Positions 54,134 to 64,000 of a DNA stretch of 64,000 nucleotides are shown here, piece by piece. Position 1 is the stretch's first letter. Each line of letters begins with the position of its first letter. Source of the DNA: Macrostomum hystrix (taxonomy: Eukaryota > Platyhelminthes > Macrostomidae); contig CATNEN010000029.1 in NCBI GenBank assembly GCA_950097015.1, positions 5,971,501 to 6,035,500 on the forward strand, written 5' to 3'. Position numbers and translations under genes: made by a program. Below the pieces are notes generated by a model. It had not been told where the DNA came from. It saw only the letters and a list, made by a program, of their open reading frames with translations, and made no database searches.

Positions 54134-54590
54134 CTATGAGTGAGATCTAGAGAATATAGAGTGAGATGGGAGAATGTGGAGTGAGATTGAGTAGGGTGAT
54201 GGGAGAATGTGGAGTGAGATTGAGTAGGGTGATGGGAGAATGTGGAGTGAGATTGAGTAGGGTGATGGGAGAATGTGGAGTGAGATTGAGTAGGGTGATG
54301 GGAGAATGTGGAGTGAGATTGAGTAGGGTGATGGGAGAATGTGGAGTGAGATTGAGTAGGGTGATGGGAGAATGTGGAGTGAGATTGAGTAGGGAGATGT
54401 GAGAATATGGAGTGATATTGGGTAGAGAGATGTGAGAATATGGAGTGATATTGGGTAGAGAGATGTGAGAATATGGAGTGATATTGAGTAGGTAGATGGG
54501 CGAATGTAAAATGAGATTGAGTAGAGAGATGGGAGAATGTGGTGTGAGATTAAGAAGGGTGATGGGAGAACTTGAAATGAGATTAGATAG
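54134..54590. repeat. 33-bp minisatellite, about 13 copies
   Basis: The unit contains GTGAGATTGAGTAGGGTGAT and GGGAGAATGTGGA. False frames are open (MGECGVRLSRV repeats) because 33 is a multiple of 3. Confidence 0.93.
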
Positions 54591-55001
54591 GAATATGGCA
54601 TAGACATTGAGTATAACGTTGAGTAGACAGTAACGTAGGCATTTAAGTACTCAAATAGGTTCATGGTAAACAAAAAAATTTATGCGCAGCACACAATTGG
54701 TTCTCAATTTCCTAATAATTCGCGAAAAGCGATATTCTTTTCATTTAGGTGTACAGCAAACGGTAACTATGGTAACAGAGAAAGTACCTGACAGTAATAA
54801 CACTAATTGAAGAATAATAATAAAATACGACAGAAAGGCGATTGTAAGTCAGACAATTACTACTAGAAAAATAGATTTTAAATATTAATTATATATTATA
54901 GAATCTTATTAAAAGACTGATTTGATATGTGAATGTGAGATAGAAAGGTATAGAGAGGCCATAGTTATATTTTAATTACGATGTTAAATCGATGGCCGGA
55001 C

Positions 55002-58000
55002 TTAGTCGGCATCCTGCGTCAGGTACTTGGCTATCAGCTGGTCGGCATAGCGCCTAGCGCTGGCTGTCAGCTCCCGGCTTTCTAGGAAATCACGCACGGA
55101 ATCAGGACCCGGCCTGTGGAAGAAATTGATTGAATAAAAACCTTTGTTTCAATTATTTCACTTTTTGGAACGAGTAAAGTAAAAAACAAACATACTTTTA
55201 CCGATAATACACTTACCTAGACACGTCTACTTAAATATGTATTTTAGGGAGATTTTGTAATTTAGAAGATGTACTTTAAGAAGCCAACGTACTTTAAGAA
55301 GCCATTGAAATTTAGGAAGATTATGAACTTTAGGAAGCCAATGTACTTTAGGAAGCTAATGTACTTTAGGAAGCTAATTAAATTTTAGGAAGCTAATGTA
55401 CATTAGGAAGCTAATGTACTTTAGGAAGCTAATGTACTTTAGGAAGCTAATGCACCTTATACGGTTAATGTACTTTAAAAAATATTACGATGAGTAGCAC
55501 TCACTGATGATCAACTGCGTCTCTAGTTGTAAAGTCTAAATTGAGTCTGGGCACACCGCTAGCTCGCGAGGCCGACCTGCTCCTAGGCGAAGGTGCCACG
55601 GGTCCGGCCACGCCGGTGGCCGCTGTTGAGGTGCTACGAAACGAGTCCAGTGCCTCCAGGCCCTGCAGGATGGCTGCTCGCTGTTGCTCAGTTCGACTGT
55701 CACCGACTCCGGCTGGACCGCCGCGTCGCTGCAGCACAGCCTGGGCCCGCAGACGGTCCAGAAGCTTCGGTCGACTAAGCGACTGTGGCTGCTCCAGCGG
55801 CTGTTGCGACTGCTGCGGCAGAGTCGGCGGAGGCGGTGGAGGCGCATGGCTCGCTGGTAGACGCTCAGGAGCTTCATCGTTCTCCGCTGCCCCCGTGACC
55901 GGTGAACTCGAAGTCCTGTCAACAGCTGAGGGCATCGATCTACGCGTTAGTCCAACTGACGGCACCCTGGCCAGGAAGTCGCTCACCCGCTGCGACATTC
56001 GCTGATCCTCCAGACAGCGGCGCGGCACCATATGGCGTGACGCAGACGTCGCCGACTGCTGGCGCGGAGTGCACACGAGGACGAACTCGTCGCTGGACTG
56101 GCGATCTGGCGACCGCTTGTTGACGACACTGCCACCGTTGACGCCATTCAGGGCTCCGGTCGAGCGCGCCTCCAGCCAGTCGTCCGGCAACTCACGTGGA
56201 CCGACGTCGACTGCCGCGGCGGCTGCCGCTGTCGCCGCCGCCGTCTCGGCCGCGGCTTTCTTCTGCCGCTGTCGCTGCTCGGCCACCTCTTCTCGCAGGC
56301 GGGCCATCTCCGCCTCCATCTGCCGGAGCCGCAGACGCACCGCTTCGCCTTCCTCCTCGGCCCGACGATCGACTGGCCGCTCGGCCGTCACGCTGTTCCT
56401 GATGCTGTCAGCGGCTTCGCTAAGCCGTCTGGCCAGCTCGGCGTTCTCCAGCTTCAAGTCGCCCAGCTGGGATTCCAGGTCGCCGAGCCGGCCTTCCAGA
56501 CCCTGGATGTCCTGGCCGTCCAGCTCAACCTTGGCCCGCAGCTGATAGTTCTCACGTCGGGTGGCGTCTAAGATTTCGCGCTCCTCCTCGATGACCTGGA
56601 TCAGCTGATTTGTCTGCGAGGTGAGCGCAACGGGGGAATGGATTCAAAGTGTGCTCAAAGCTGCTCACATACGAGGTCAAGTTTTCAGTCATGCTTGATT
56701 TATTACCAAATGCACTTTAACAGACATGGTAATTAAACTAACTTTTGAAATTTGCCCAACCCCTGCTCACCCTCGAGTCGCCTTTCTGAATGGCCCTGCT
56801 CAATTCGTTCTTCATCTCCAGATTCTGGCGCCTCAACTGCTCAAGCTGCTCCGAGAGGCTGCGAACCTCGGACTGTCGTTCCACCACCTGAGAGGCAATT
56901 TTTTATCGAGAAGAAAATAATTTTTTTTTTTGTTAATTTGAGGTTGCCAAGTAGACGGTGGTGCGGACAGTATGCGAAAATTAATTAAACTGAATTAACT
57001 AAAATGGTTTTGAAAATATAAATATGTGCTTTAGCATGCAAAAAACTTAATCAACTGCTTTAGCGACAATAGATAATTAGTATAAATAATTCAATATTGG
57101 TCATTCAGGACGAATATCTGGTGGTCATTCAGGATGAATATCTGGTGGTCATTCAGGATCCGGTGGTCATTCAGGATCTGGTGGTCATTCAGGATCTGGT
57201 GGTCAGTCAGGATGAATATCTGGTGATTATTCAGGATGAATATCTGGTGGTCATTCAGGATCTGGTGGTCATTCAGGATCTGGTGGTCATTCAGGATGAA
57301 TATCTGGTGATTATTCAGGATGAATATCTGGTGGTCATTCAGGATCTGGTGGTCAGTCAGGATCTGGTGGTCATTCAGGATCTGGTGGTCATTCAGGATC
57401 TGGTGGTCAGTCAGGATCTGGTGGTCAGTCAGGATCTGGTGGTCATTCAGGATCTGGTGGTCAGTCAGGATGAATATCTGGTGATTATTCAGGATGAATG
57501 TCTGATGTTCATAGCATCGAACACAAAATCTACCAAGTTCTCATACTCCCTTCCTGAGAGCTAACTAAACGAAAAAATTATTGATGAATGTTAGTTTTGC
57601 AATCAGCAAGCCAAGCTGTTTGAGCAAGGAGCTGGGTGTTGTCGGTGTACTCAGGGGTGGACCAGGCAGCAAAGTCAAGCAGGCATTTTTGGTTGAAGAA
57701 ACTGGAGACTCAAGTGCCAAGCACGCTCCCAAGCAGAGCCGTGGCGCCCTCCTCAGCCTAATGGAATAGTTAAGCAAGCACCTGAAGTGCTGCCTGAGCA
57801 CCTGGGCGAGCGAGTTTTGATGCCGGCTTTTGCTTTCTCAGGGTGCCATTTTACTCCGAGAAAAACACCAGGTAGAAAATATGCTTATTCTAATATACAC
57901 GGTGCTCTAAAGTCAGTATTTCAGTCATTGAGGATTTCAGTCATTGAGGATTTCAGTCATTGAGGGTTTCAGTCATTGAGGATTTCAGTCATTGAGGATT

Positions 58001-61000
58001 TCAGTCATTGAGGATTTCAGTCATTGAGGATTTCAGTCATTGAGGATATCAGTCATTGAGGATTTCAGTCAGATTTCAGTCATTGTGGATTTCGGTCGTT
58101 GAGAATTTCAGTCATTGAGAATTTCAGTCATTGAGGATTTCAGTCATTGAGGATTTCAGTCATTGAGGATTTCAGTCATTGAGGATTTCAGTCATTGAGG
58201 GTTTCAGTCATTGAGGATTTCAGTCATTGAGGATTTCAGTCATTGAGGATTTCAGTCATTGAGGATTTCAGTCATTGAGGATTTCAGTCATTGAGGATTT
58301 CAGTCATTGAGGATTTCAGTCATTGAGGATTTCAGTCATTGAGGATTTCAGTCATTGAGGATTTCAGTCATTGAGGATTTCAGTCATTGAGGATTTCAGT
58401 CATTCGTTATGTTTGTCATGTGGATTTTTATCATTCGCGAGTTCATTAACAGCCAGGGGTAATTTTGGATTTGATTAAAATATGTTTGTGTAACTGTCCA
58501 TTAAATCAGCAAGAGGATCTACTTGATTGCAATATTTAGTATAACAAGAAAACCAGGAGATCTATATCGAAACGCATTATAATTTGAGTAGAAAAAAAGC
58601 TAAAAGTTCTAGCTGCATTCTTGCTATACCGTCCAGTCGGATAAATGCTTGTTTACATTCTGAAAATAAATAAAGTGAAGGTTTGTCGACACGCAAGTGA
58701 AAAAAAAGAAAATTTTGCCTTTATGACTCAAACAAACAATCAATGCGCAAGTAGTATAGGTCATCAAATTACTAAGCAAGAGAGAGGGATAGTAAGAGAG
58801 AGGGATAGTAAGAGAGAGGGATAGTAAGAGAGAGGGATAGTAAGAGAGAGGGATAGTAAGAGAGAGGTATAGAAAGAGAGAGGGGTAGAAAGAGAGGGGG
58901 GTAGAAAGAGAGAGGGGTAGAAAGAGAGAGGGGTAGAAAGAGAGAGGGATAGAAAGCGAGAGGGATAGAAAGAGATACGTGTAGAAAGAGAGAGGGGTAG
59001 AAAGAGCGAGGGATAGAAAGAGAGAGGGATAGAAAGAGCCAGGGATAGAAAGAGAGAGGGATAGTAAGAGAGAGGGATAGTAAGAGAGAGGGATAGTAAG
59101 AGAGAGGTATAGAAAGAGAGAGGGGTAGAAAGAGAGAGGGGTAGAAAGAGAGGGGGGTAGAAAGAGAGAGGGGTAGAAAGAGAGAGGGGTAGAAAGAGAG
59201 AGGGGGTAGAAAGAGAGAGGGTAGAAAGAGAGAGGGGTAGAAAGAGAGGGGGGTAGAAAGAGAGAGGGGTAGAAAGAGAGAGGGATAGAAAGCGAGAGGG
59301 ATAGAAAGAGAGAGGGGGGTAGAAAGAGAGAGGGATAGAAAGCGAGAGGGATAGAAAGAGAGAGGGGGGTAGAAAGCGAGAGGGATAGAAAGAGAGAGGG
59401 ATAGAAAGAGCCAGGGATAGAAAGAGAGAGGGATAGAAAGAGCCAGGGATAGAAAGAGAGGGGGGTAGAAAGAGAGAGGGTAGAAAGAGAGAGGGGTAGA
59501 AAGAGAGAGGGGTAGAAAGAGAGAGGGGTAGAAAGAGAGAGGGGTAGAAAGAGATACGTGTAGAAAGAGAGAGGGAGAGAAAAAGGCAGAAGGAGAGACG
59601 CAGAGGTGACAGCTTTGCTGTTGCTGCAGAAGACGACAGACGCTATGTACACAGCATGACAAACTGTAGGCGTCTTCTGTTGAAATTTTCTTCAGTCTGG
59701 CGCCAAGTACTGTGGGGAGAGTGCTAGCAGTTCAATAAGTCAAATTTAGGCTATTTATTTGTCGCTTGCCTTGTTCTTACATACTCCTTGCTCACACACT
59801 GCGAGACTGTGAGGCTACAAAAAGGAAGTTTATTTTCGTGCTGGAAGAACTGTTCTACTATGGAACCCTCTTATCGTCATTCACTCCAATCTCGCCTTTC
59901 ACTCTCTTCTCGTCTTTCACTCTCTTCTTGGCTGTCAATCTCTTCTCGTCATTCACTCCAATCTCGCCTTTCACTCTCTTCTCGTCTTTCACTCTCTTCT
60001 TGGCTGGCTGTCAATCTCTTCTCGTCATTCACTCCAATCTCGCCTTTCACTCTCTTCTCGTCTTTCACTCTCTTCTTGGCTGTCAATCTCTTCTCGTCAT
60101 TCACTCCAATCTCGCCTTTCACTCTCTTCTCGTCTTTCACTCTCTTCTTGGCTGGCTGTCAATCTCTTCTCGTCATTCACTCCAATCTCGCCTTTCACTC
60201 TCTTCTCGTCTTTCACTCTCTTCTTGGCTGTCAATCTCTTCTCGTCATTCACTCCAATCTCGCCTTTCACTCTCTTCTCGTCTTTCACTCTAATCTCGCC
60301 TTTCACTCTCTTCTCGCCTTTCACTCTCTTCTCGTCTTTCACTCTCTTCTTGGCTGGCTGTCAATCTCTTCTCGTCATTCACTCCAATCTCGCCTTTCAC
60401 TCTCTTCTCGTCTTTCACTCTCTTCTTGGCTGGCTGTCAATCTCTTCTCGTCATTCACTCCAATCTCGCCTTTCACTCTCTTCTCGTCTTTCACTCTAAT
60501 CTCGCCTTTCACTCTCTTCTCGTCTTTCACTCTCTTCTCGTCTTTCACTCTCTTCTTGGCTGTCAATCTCTTCTCGTCATTCACTCCAATCTCGCCTTTC
60601 ACTCTCTTCTCGTCTTTCACTCTCTTCTTGGCTGGCTGTCAATCTCTTCTCGTCATTCACTCCAATCTCGCCTTTCACTCTCTTCTCGTCTTTCACTCTC
60701 TTCTTGGCTGTCAATCTCTTCTCGTCATTCACTCCAATCTCGCCTTTCACTCTCTTCTCGTCTTTCACTCTCTTCTTGGCTGGCTGTCAATCTCTTCTCG
60801 TCATTCACTCCAATCTCGCCTTTCACTCTCTTCTCGTCTTTCACTCTCTTCTTGGCTGTCAATCTCTTCTCGTCATTCACTCCAATCTCGCCTTTCACTC
60901 TCTTCTCGTCTTTCACTCTAATCTCGCCTTTCACTCTCTTCTCGTCTTTCATTCTCTTCTCGCCTTTCACTCTCTTCTCGTCTTTCATTCTCTTCTCGCC

Positions 61001-61287
61001 TGTCACTCTCTTGTCTTCTCGCTGGTCACTCCCTACCCATTTGTTAGTTATATTAGTTAAACAGCAAGAGTAAAAAATGGTGCTCAGAATCAGCAGTCCC
61101 AGCCTCGCCAACTGCCACAAAGCAAGGCCCAAAGTTATTAAGGCTAATAGCGCTTGAGTGAGGCTGGGCTGTGTTAACTAAAGCCAAGGATCAATATGGC
61201 AGCGGACAGTTAGGCCTGCAGTCCGATGCAATAGTGCACGGGCCCGCACCCTCCGTCCACGGCAACCAGCCCACCTACAGTCATAAA

Positions 61288-61351
<64 letters not shown>

Positions 61352-62595
61352 CCACTAGCCAGAAAAGAATCGCCACAATAAGCTAACTCTCCGCCGCTCT
61401 CACACGCCCCAAATGCATTCCGCTCATTGGCCTGGTATGATTCTCAGCTTGGAAGAAGAAGACTTTGTGTTGGTGAGAAGGATGCTGGAGAGAAGAGAAA
61501 GCAAAAGGTTTTCATAGAATTTGGAAGGAGAAGGGAGGTTGTGAGCTGAGGATCTGGTGTCAGGCGGATTGTAATGAGCTTCAGGCAAAAAAATTCTGCT
61601 TCTTAATTATAGCCCACTGACACAACTGGTCCGGTATTCACAGTTTTCAGTTCAAAAGCTTCTCCATTAGCTTTCATCTCTATAATTCTGCTACTCATTC
61701 TACTCCACTCACTCAAAGCTGAAAGTTTCTAAAACTCTAACACCAAGGACCCGCAATTTTGCACCTGTGAAGATGACGAATTGTGAGGATTACGATTTCG
61801 CAAATTTACGCAATCTGATGGACAGCCACCTAGGCTCAGTAAATGTGCAAATTCAATAGTTATGTTAAAATTTGCAAGAGAGCTGGGGCACTGGGGCACG
61901 TCATTTGGTGACAATTGGTCTGCAGCCAACGAGAAAAGATTCAACCCATTCTGCTGACTCCTGAGCACACACACAGAGGTTACTGTACACAGGCACACGC
62001 TCACACAGGTGTGTACATCTGACCTGACTTTCTCATCGTCAGGCAGTGTACACTCTCACTGTGCCTTGGAGGTTGGCCCTCAAGAGCGTAAATTGCACGA
62101 CAAGCCCCCAAGCCTTCTCTCCACGGCTGCGCCCCAAAGGAATGGGGCCTCGCCGCGGAATCGAGCTCAGGGACCTTGGTGCGTGTGGTCAAGTTGAACA
62201 GTAGCCAACTCACCGCTGTGGCAAGCTGCTGGCACTGCTTCCGCAGTTTCTCCTCGGCCTCCTGCTGCTGCCGCAGCTCCCGCTCCCGCTGTACTCGCCG
62301 CTGTCGTTCGTCATCCAACTGGAAGGCCCACCGCGAGCGAACCGCCTCATCTGACGTCGGATCGGTTCCGTCCTCCCAGGTGACTGACTTGCTGCTCCCT
62401 CCCGCGTGCGAGGACGATCCGGCGGTGGCGGCAAAGAGCAGCGGCCGCTGGCACCGCACAGGCGGCAGGAAGCGGTGCCTCCTGTGGCAGTGCTCGCACA
62501 ATTCGCCGACTTCGCCACCGCTGCCGCCGAAATTGTTTACTTCGTCTGCCTGACGCGGCGAACGTGGAGAAAAAGACGAAGCGGACATTCTCGCG

Positions 62596-62633
<38 letters not shown>

Positions 62634-64000
62634 AGCTCGAGGGGACTCAGCGGCAATCGACGAGCCGATGGATCTAGCGCTACGCGGTTGATCGATGGGC
62701 ACCTCCGAGTCAGCGTCAGAAGCAGCCGCTGAGCGCTCGTGTTCGGATGAAAACTGCAGGTTTTGGAAGTCCGACAGGTAGGGGGGTGATTTGATTGACT
62801 GACCAATCAGAGAGCGAGAGAGATGGGGAGAGCCCTGCCCCTGGTGGAAGAAGACTATCAGGCGTAGCTTGGGACATTAACTCAGCATTGAGTTAACCGG
62901 GCATTGTAAGTGGCTTTTTAAACTAAAGTTTCCAATTAAAAATGATTGATGGCCATTTCTTGCTGGAAACGATGGCTGGCTAGCCCTAGTCTCTGAAGAA
63001 TTCAAATAACTCTGAGCAACGATTCAATAAATACAATTTATTGGCCACAGAGCAGTGATACTTAAGCATGAAATGTGAGTTGTTTTTCTCACCGGCAAAG
63101 AAAATTCTTCTTCGAACTGCGTCGACGAATTCTTGAACTCCTTCTCCTCCAAAGCGAGTTCCTCTTCTCCCGCCGTCTCATCCTCTTCGCCTTCTTCATC
63201 ATCATTGTCCGCAGCTTCGTCCGTCTGCTGCTCCTGCCACAGCTGCTCTCCCTCGTGCTGCTCAACCTTGCTATCTCTACTCTCAGGCTCCACTACTGAT
63301 TCCTTGTCAATCTCATTTTCTTCTTCTTGAGCCTCTTCCGCATGTTTTTCCTGCTCGAGACTCTCTTTCAGCTCCTTTTCCTTCTTATCCAGTTCCTTCT
63401 CCTGCTGCTCCCTGAGCTGCTGCTCCTTCTCCTGCTGCTCCCTGAGCTGCTGCTCCTTCTCCTGCTGCTCCCTGAGCTGCTGCTCCTTCTCCTGCTGCTC
63501 CCTGAGCTTCTGCTCCTTCTCCTGCTGCTCCCTGAGCTGCTGCTCCTTCTCCTGCTGCTCCCTGAGCTGCTGCTCCTTCTCCTGCTGCTCCCTGAGCTTC
63601 TGCTCCTTCTCCTGCTGTTCCCTGAGCTTCTGCTCCTTCTCCTGCTGTTCCCTGAGCTGCTGCTCCTTCTCCTGCTGCTCCCTGAGCTTCTGCTCCTTCT
63701 CCTGCTGCTCCCTGAGCTTCTGCTCCTTCTCCTGCTGTTCCCTGAGCTTCTGCTCCCACAATCGCTGCTCTTTCAACCGTTGTTCGTGCAATTGTTGCTC
63801 CCTTTGCTGCTGCTCCCGCTCCTGCTGCTCCCTGAGCTGCTGCTCCTTCCGCTTCTGCTCGTGAAGCTGCTGCTCCCAGAGCTGCTGCTCCCTCAACCTC
63901 TGCTCCTGCAGCTGCTGCTCCCTCTGCTGCTGCTCCCGCTGCTGCTGCTCTCTCAGCTGCTGTTCCTTCTGCAGGCGCTCTTTCAGGTCTAACTCTATCA
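55002..64000 (-). CDS. Large coiled-coil protein, last five exons (5' end outside window)
   Basis: Exons (minus): 64,000-63,093 (open at the edge), 62,753-62,214, 56,887-56,771, 56,613-55,505, 55,113-55,002. All junctions are GT-AG with phases 0, 0, 0, 2. The first exon encodes about 13 copies of a 10-residue repeat ([10 protein letters not shown] and [10 protein letters not shown]) and then a Glu-rich stretch. The second has a poly-Gln run, C-E-H-C-H residues, [20 protein letters not shown] and [20 protein letters not shown]. The third and fourth add more heptad-rich helix ([35 protein letters not shown]) and then a low-complexity Pro/Ser tail. The last ends [20 protein letters not shown] ... 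YLTQDAD. The sequence suggests a structural, possibly centrosomal or ciliary, protein. No orthologue is named. Confidence 0.85.
55260..55470. repeat. 19-bp minisatellite in the last intron of the coiled-coil gene
   Basis: TTTAGGAAGCTAATGTAC repeats about 10 times, diverged at both ends. Confidence 0.88.
57105..57500. repeat. 18/24-bp minisatellite, intronic
   Basis: GGTGGTCATTCAGGATCT (18 bp) mixed with a longer form carrying GAATAT. It lies in the large intron of the coiled-coil gene. Confidence 0.92.
57920..58410. repeat. 16-bp minisatellite, about 30 copies, intronic
   Basis: GATTTCAGTCATTGAG, nearly perfect, with one truncated unit near 58,070. Confidence 0.95.
58780..59585. repeat. Purine-rich minisatellite (14-18 bp units), intronic
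   Basis: Units of GAGAGAGGGATAGTAA or GAGAGAGGGGTAGAAA with length changes. On the gene's sense (minus) strand it is an 800-base polypyrimidine tract. The 342- and 296-codon frames here are repeat artefacts. Confidence 0.93.
59875..61010. repeat. Pyrimidine-rich complex minisatellite, intronic
   Basis: Blocks of CACTCTCTTCTCGTCTTT, CACTCCAATCTCGCCTTT and TTGGCTGTCAATCTCTTCTC are shuffled into a higher-order repeat of about 110-170 bp. Frames of up to 377 codons here are artefacts. Confidence 0.93.
61289..61350 (+). repeat. (CTG)20 microsatellite, intronic
   Basis: Uninterrupted CTG/CAG tract in the large intron of the coiled-coil gene. Confidence 0.95.
61895..62187 (-). mobile_element. tRNA-derived SINE, long form, 5'-truncated, beside a splice donor
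   Basis: The reverse complement matches the SINE at 45,731, including the extra 3' segment (GTGTGTGCTCAGGAGTCAGC). The tRNA-like head before the CGCACCAAGGTCCCTGAG block is missing. Its 5' end lies 26 bp inside the intron from the donor at 62,213. Confidence 0.75.
62596..62633 (-). repeat. Coding (CAG)n: poly-Gln in the coiled-coil gene
   Basis: Twelve CAG/CAA codons on the coding strand, in the second visible exon. Confidence 0.9.
63385..63745 (-). repeat. Coding 30-bp repeat (10-residue KEQ-L-REQQE), about 12 copies
   Basis: Units TGCTCCTTCTCCTGCTGC (plus strand) recur every 30 bp with few changes (CTGC or CTTC giving Q-Q-L or Q-K-L). The near-identity of units points to recent expansion. 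Confidence 0.93.

Noticed and set aside
57581-57769. 62-codon plus-strand frame ([20 protein letters not shown])
   Set aside because: Lies inside an intron of the opposite-strand gene, no family match, no splice partner.
58624-61132. Frames of 118-377 codons rich in Ser/Leu/Phe/Tyr or Lys/Glu/Arg
   Set aside because: Low-complexity minisatellite translations, open in several frames on both strands.
63327-63992. 221-codon poly-Leu frame on the plus strand
   Set aside because: Shadow of the Gln/Glu-rich coding repeat on the minus strand, which has splice sites and continues into other exons.

Overview
The window is nuclear DNA from an animal. Genes carry GT-AG introns with phase-consistent exons, one gene is the cilium gene BBS5, another encodes a metazoan-type leucine-rich-repeat/immunoglobulin receptor, and the mobile elements are animal types (mariner, Tc1 and IS630-like DDE elements, BEL/Pao and gypsy retroelements, Crypton-like tyrosine-recombinase genes, tRNA-derived SINEs). 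The species cannot be fixed from sequence alone. An invertebrate, plausibly spiralian and possibly a free-living flatworm, is a guess.

Bases 1-26,700 are a graveyard of nested transposons. From left to right: a broken IS630-like transposase (1-725); a truncated relative (1,740-2,610); a complete IS630-like transposon with near-identical 160-bp inverted ends (3,992-5,599) that sits beside a decayed PIWI-domain fragment and splits a reading frame; the end of a gypsy polyprotein; a decayed BEL/Pao element (7,060-10,260) carrying a SINE (13-bp target duplication) and a TA-flanked MITE; three decayed Crypton-like recombinase copies (A 11.7-12.5 kb; C in pieces at 12.8-13.3 and 15.7-15.8 kb; B split around a second Pao element at 22-26.3 kb); an unrecognised three-exon gene (13,574-14,819); an intact-looking mariner (16,510-17,869) whose empty target site survives at 25,243 in a second copy of the invaded repeat; and a mariner with very long inverted ends (19,483-21,254). 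Two strong palindromes follow recombinase B. The octamer CCATAGAC/GTCTATGG occurs 15 times in the first 25.2 kb and was not seen afterwards.

Bases 26,700-33,700 hold small gene pieces: a cysteine-rich secreted-type protein (minus strand), a two-exon 53-residue secreted peptide (plus strand) whose intron is filled by a 49-bp minisatellite that repeats the 3' splice site about 18 times, an overlapping antisense gene end, a SINE fragment, and a Tc1 remnant inside a perfect 32-bp inverted repeat.

Bases 33,700-64,000 hold three well-supported host genes in a landscape of minisatellites: an intronless LRR-Ig receptor (39,243-41,246, minus), complete BBS5 in nine exons (48,408-53,170, plus), and the last five exons of a long coiled-coil protein (55,002 to beyond 64,000, minus), convergent with BBS5. 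More than 15 tandem arrays with units of 14-49 bp lie in introns and between genes. The largest is about 2.9 kb of a 20-bp unit. Several units contain splice-site-like motifs, and the one in BBS5 intron 8 begins at the splice donor itself.
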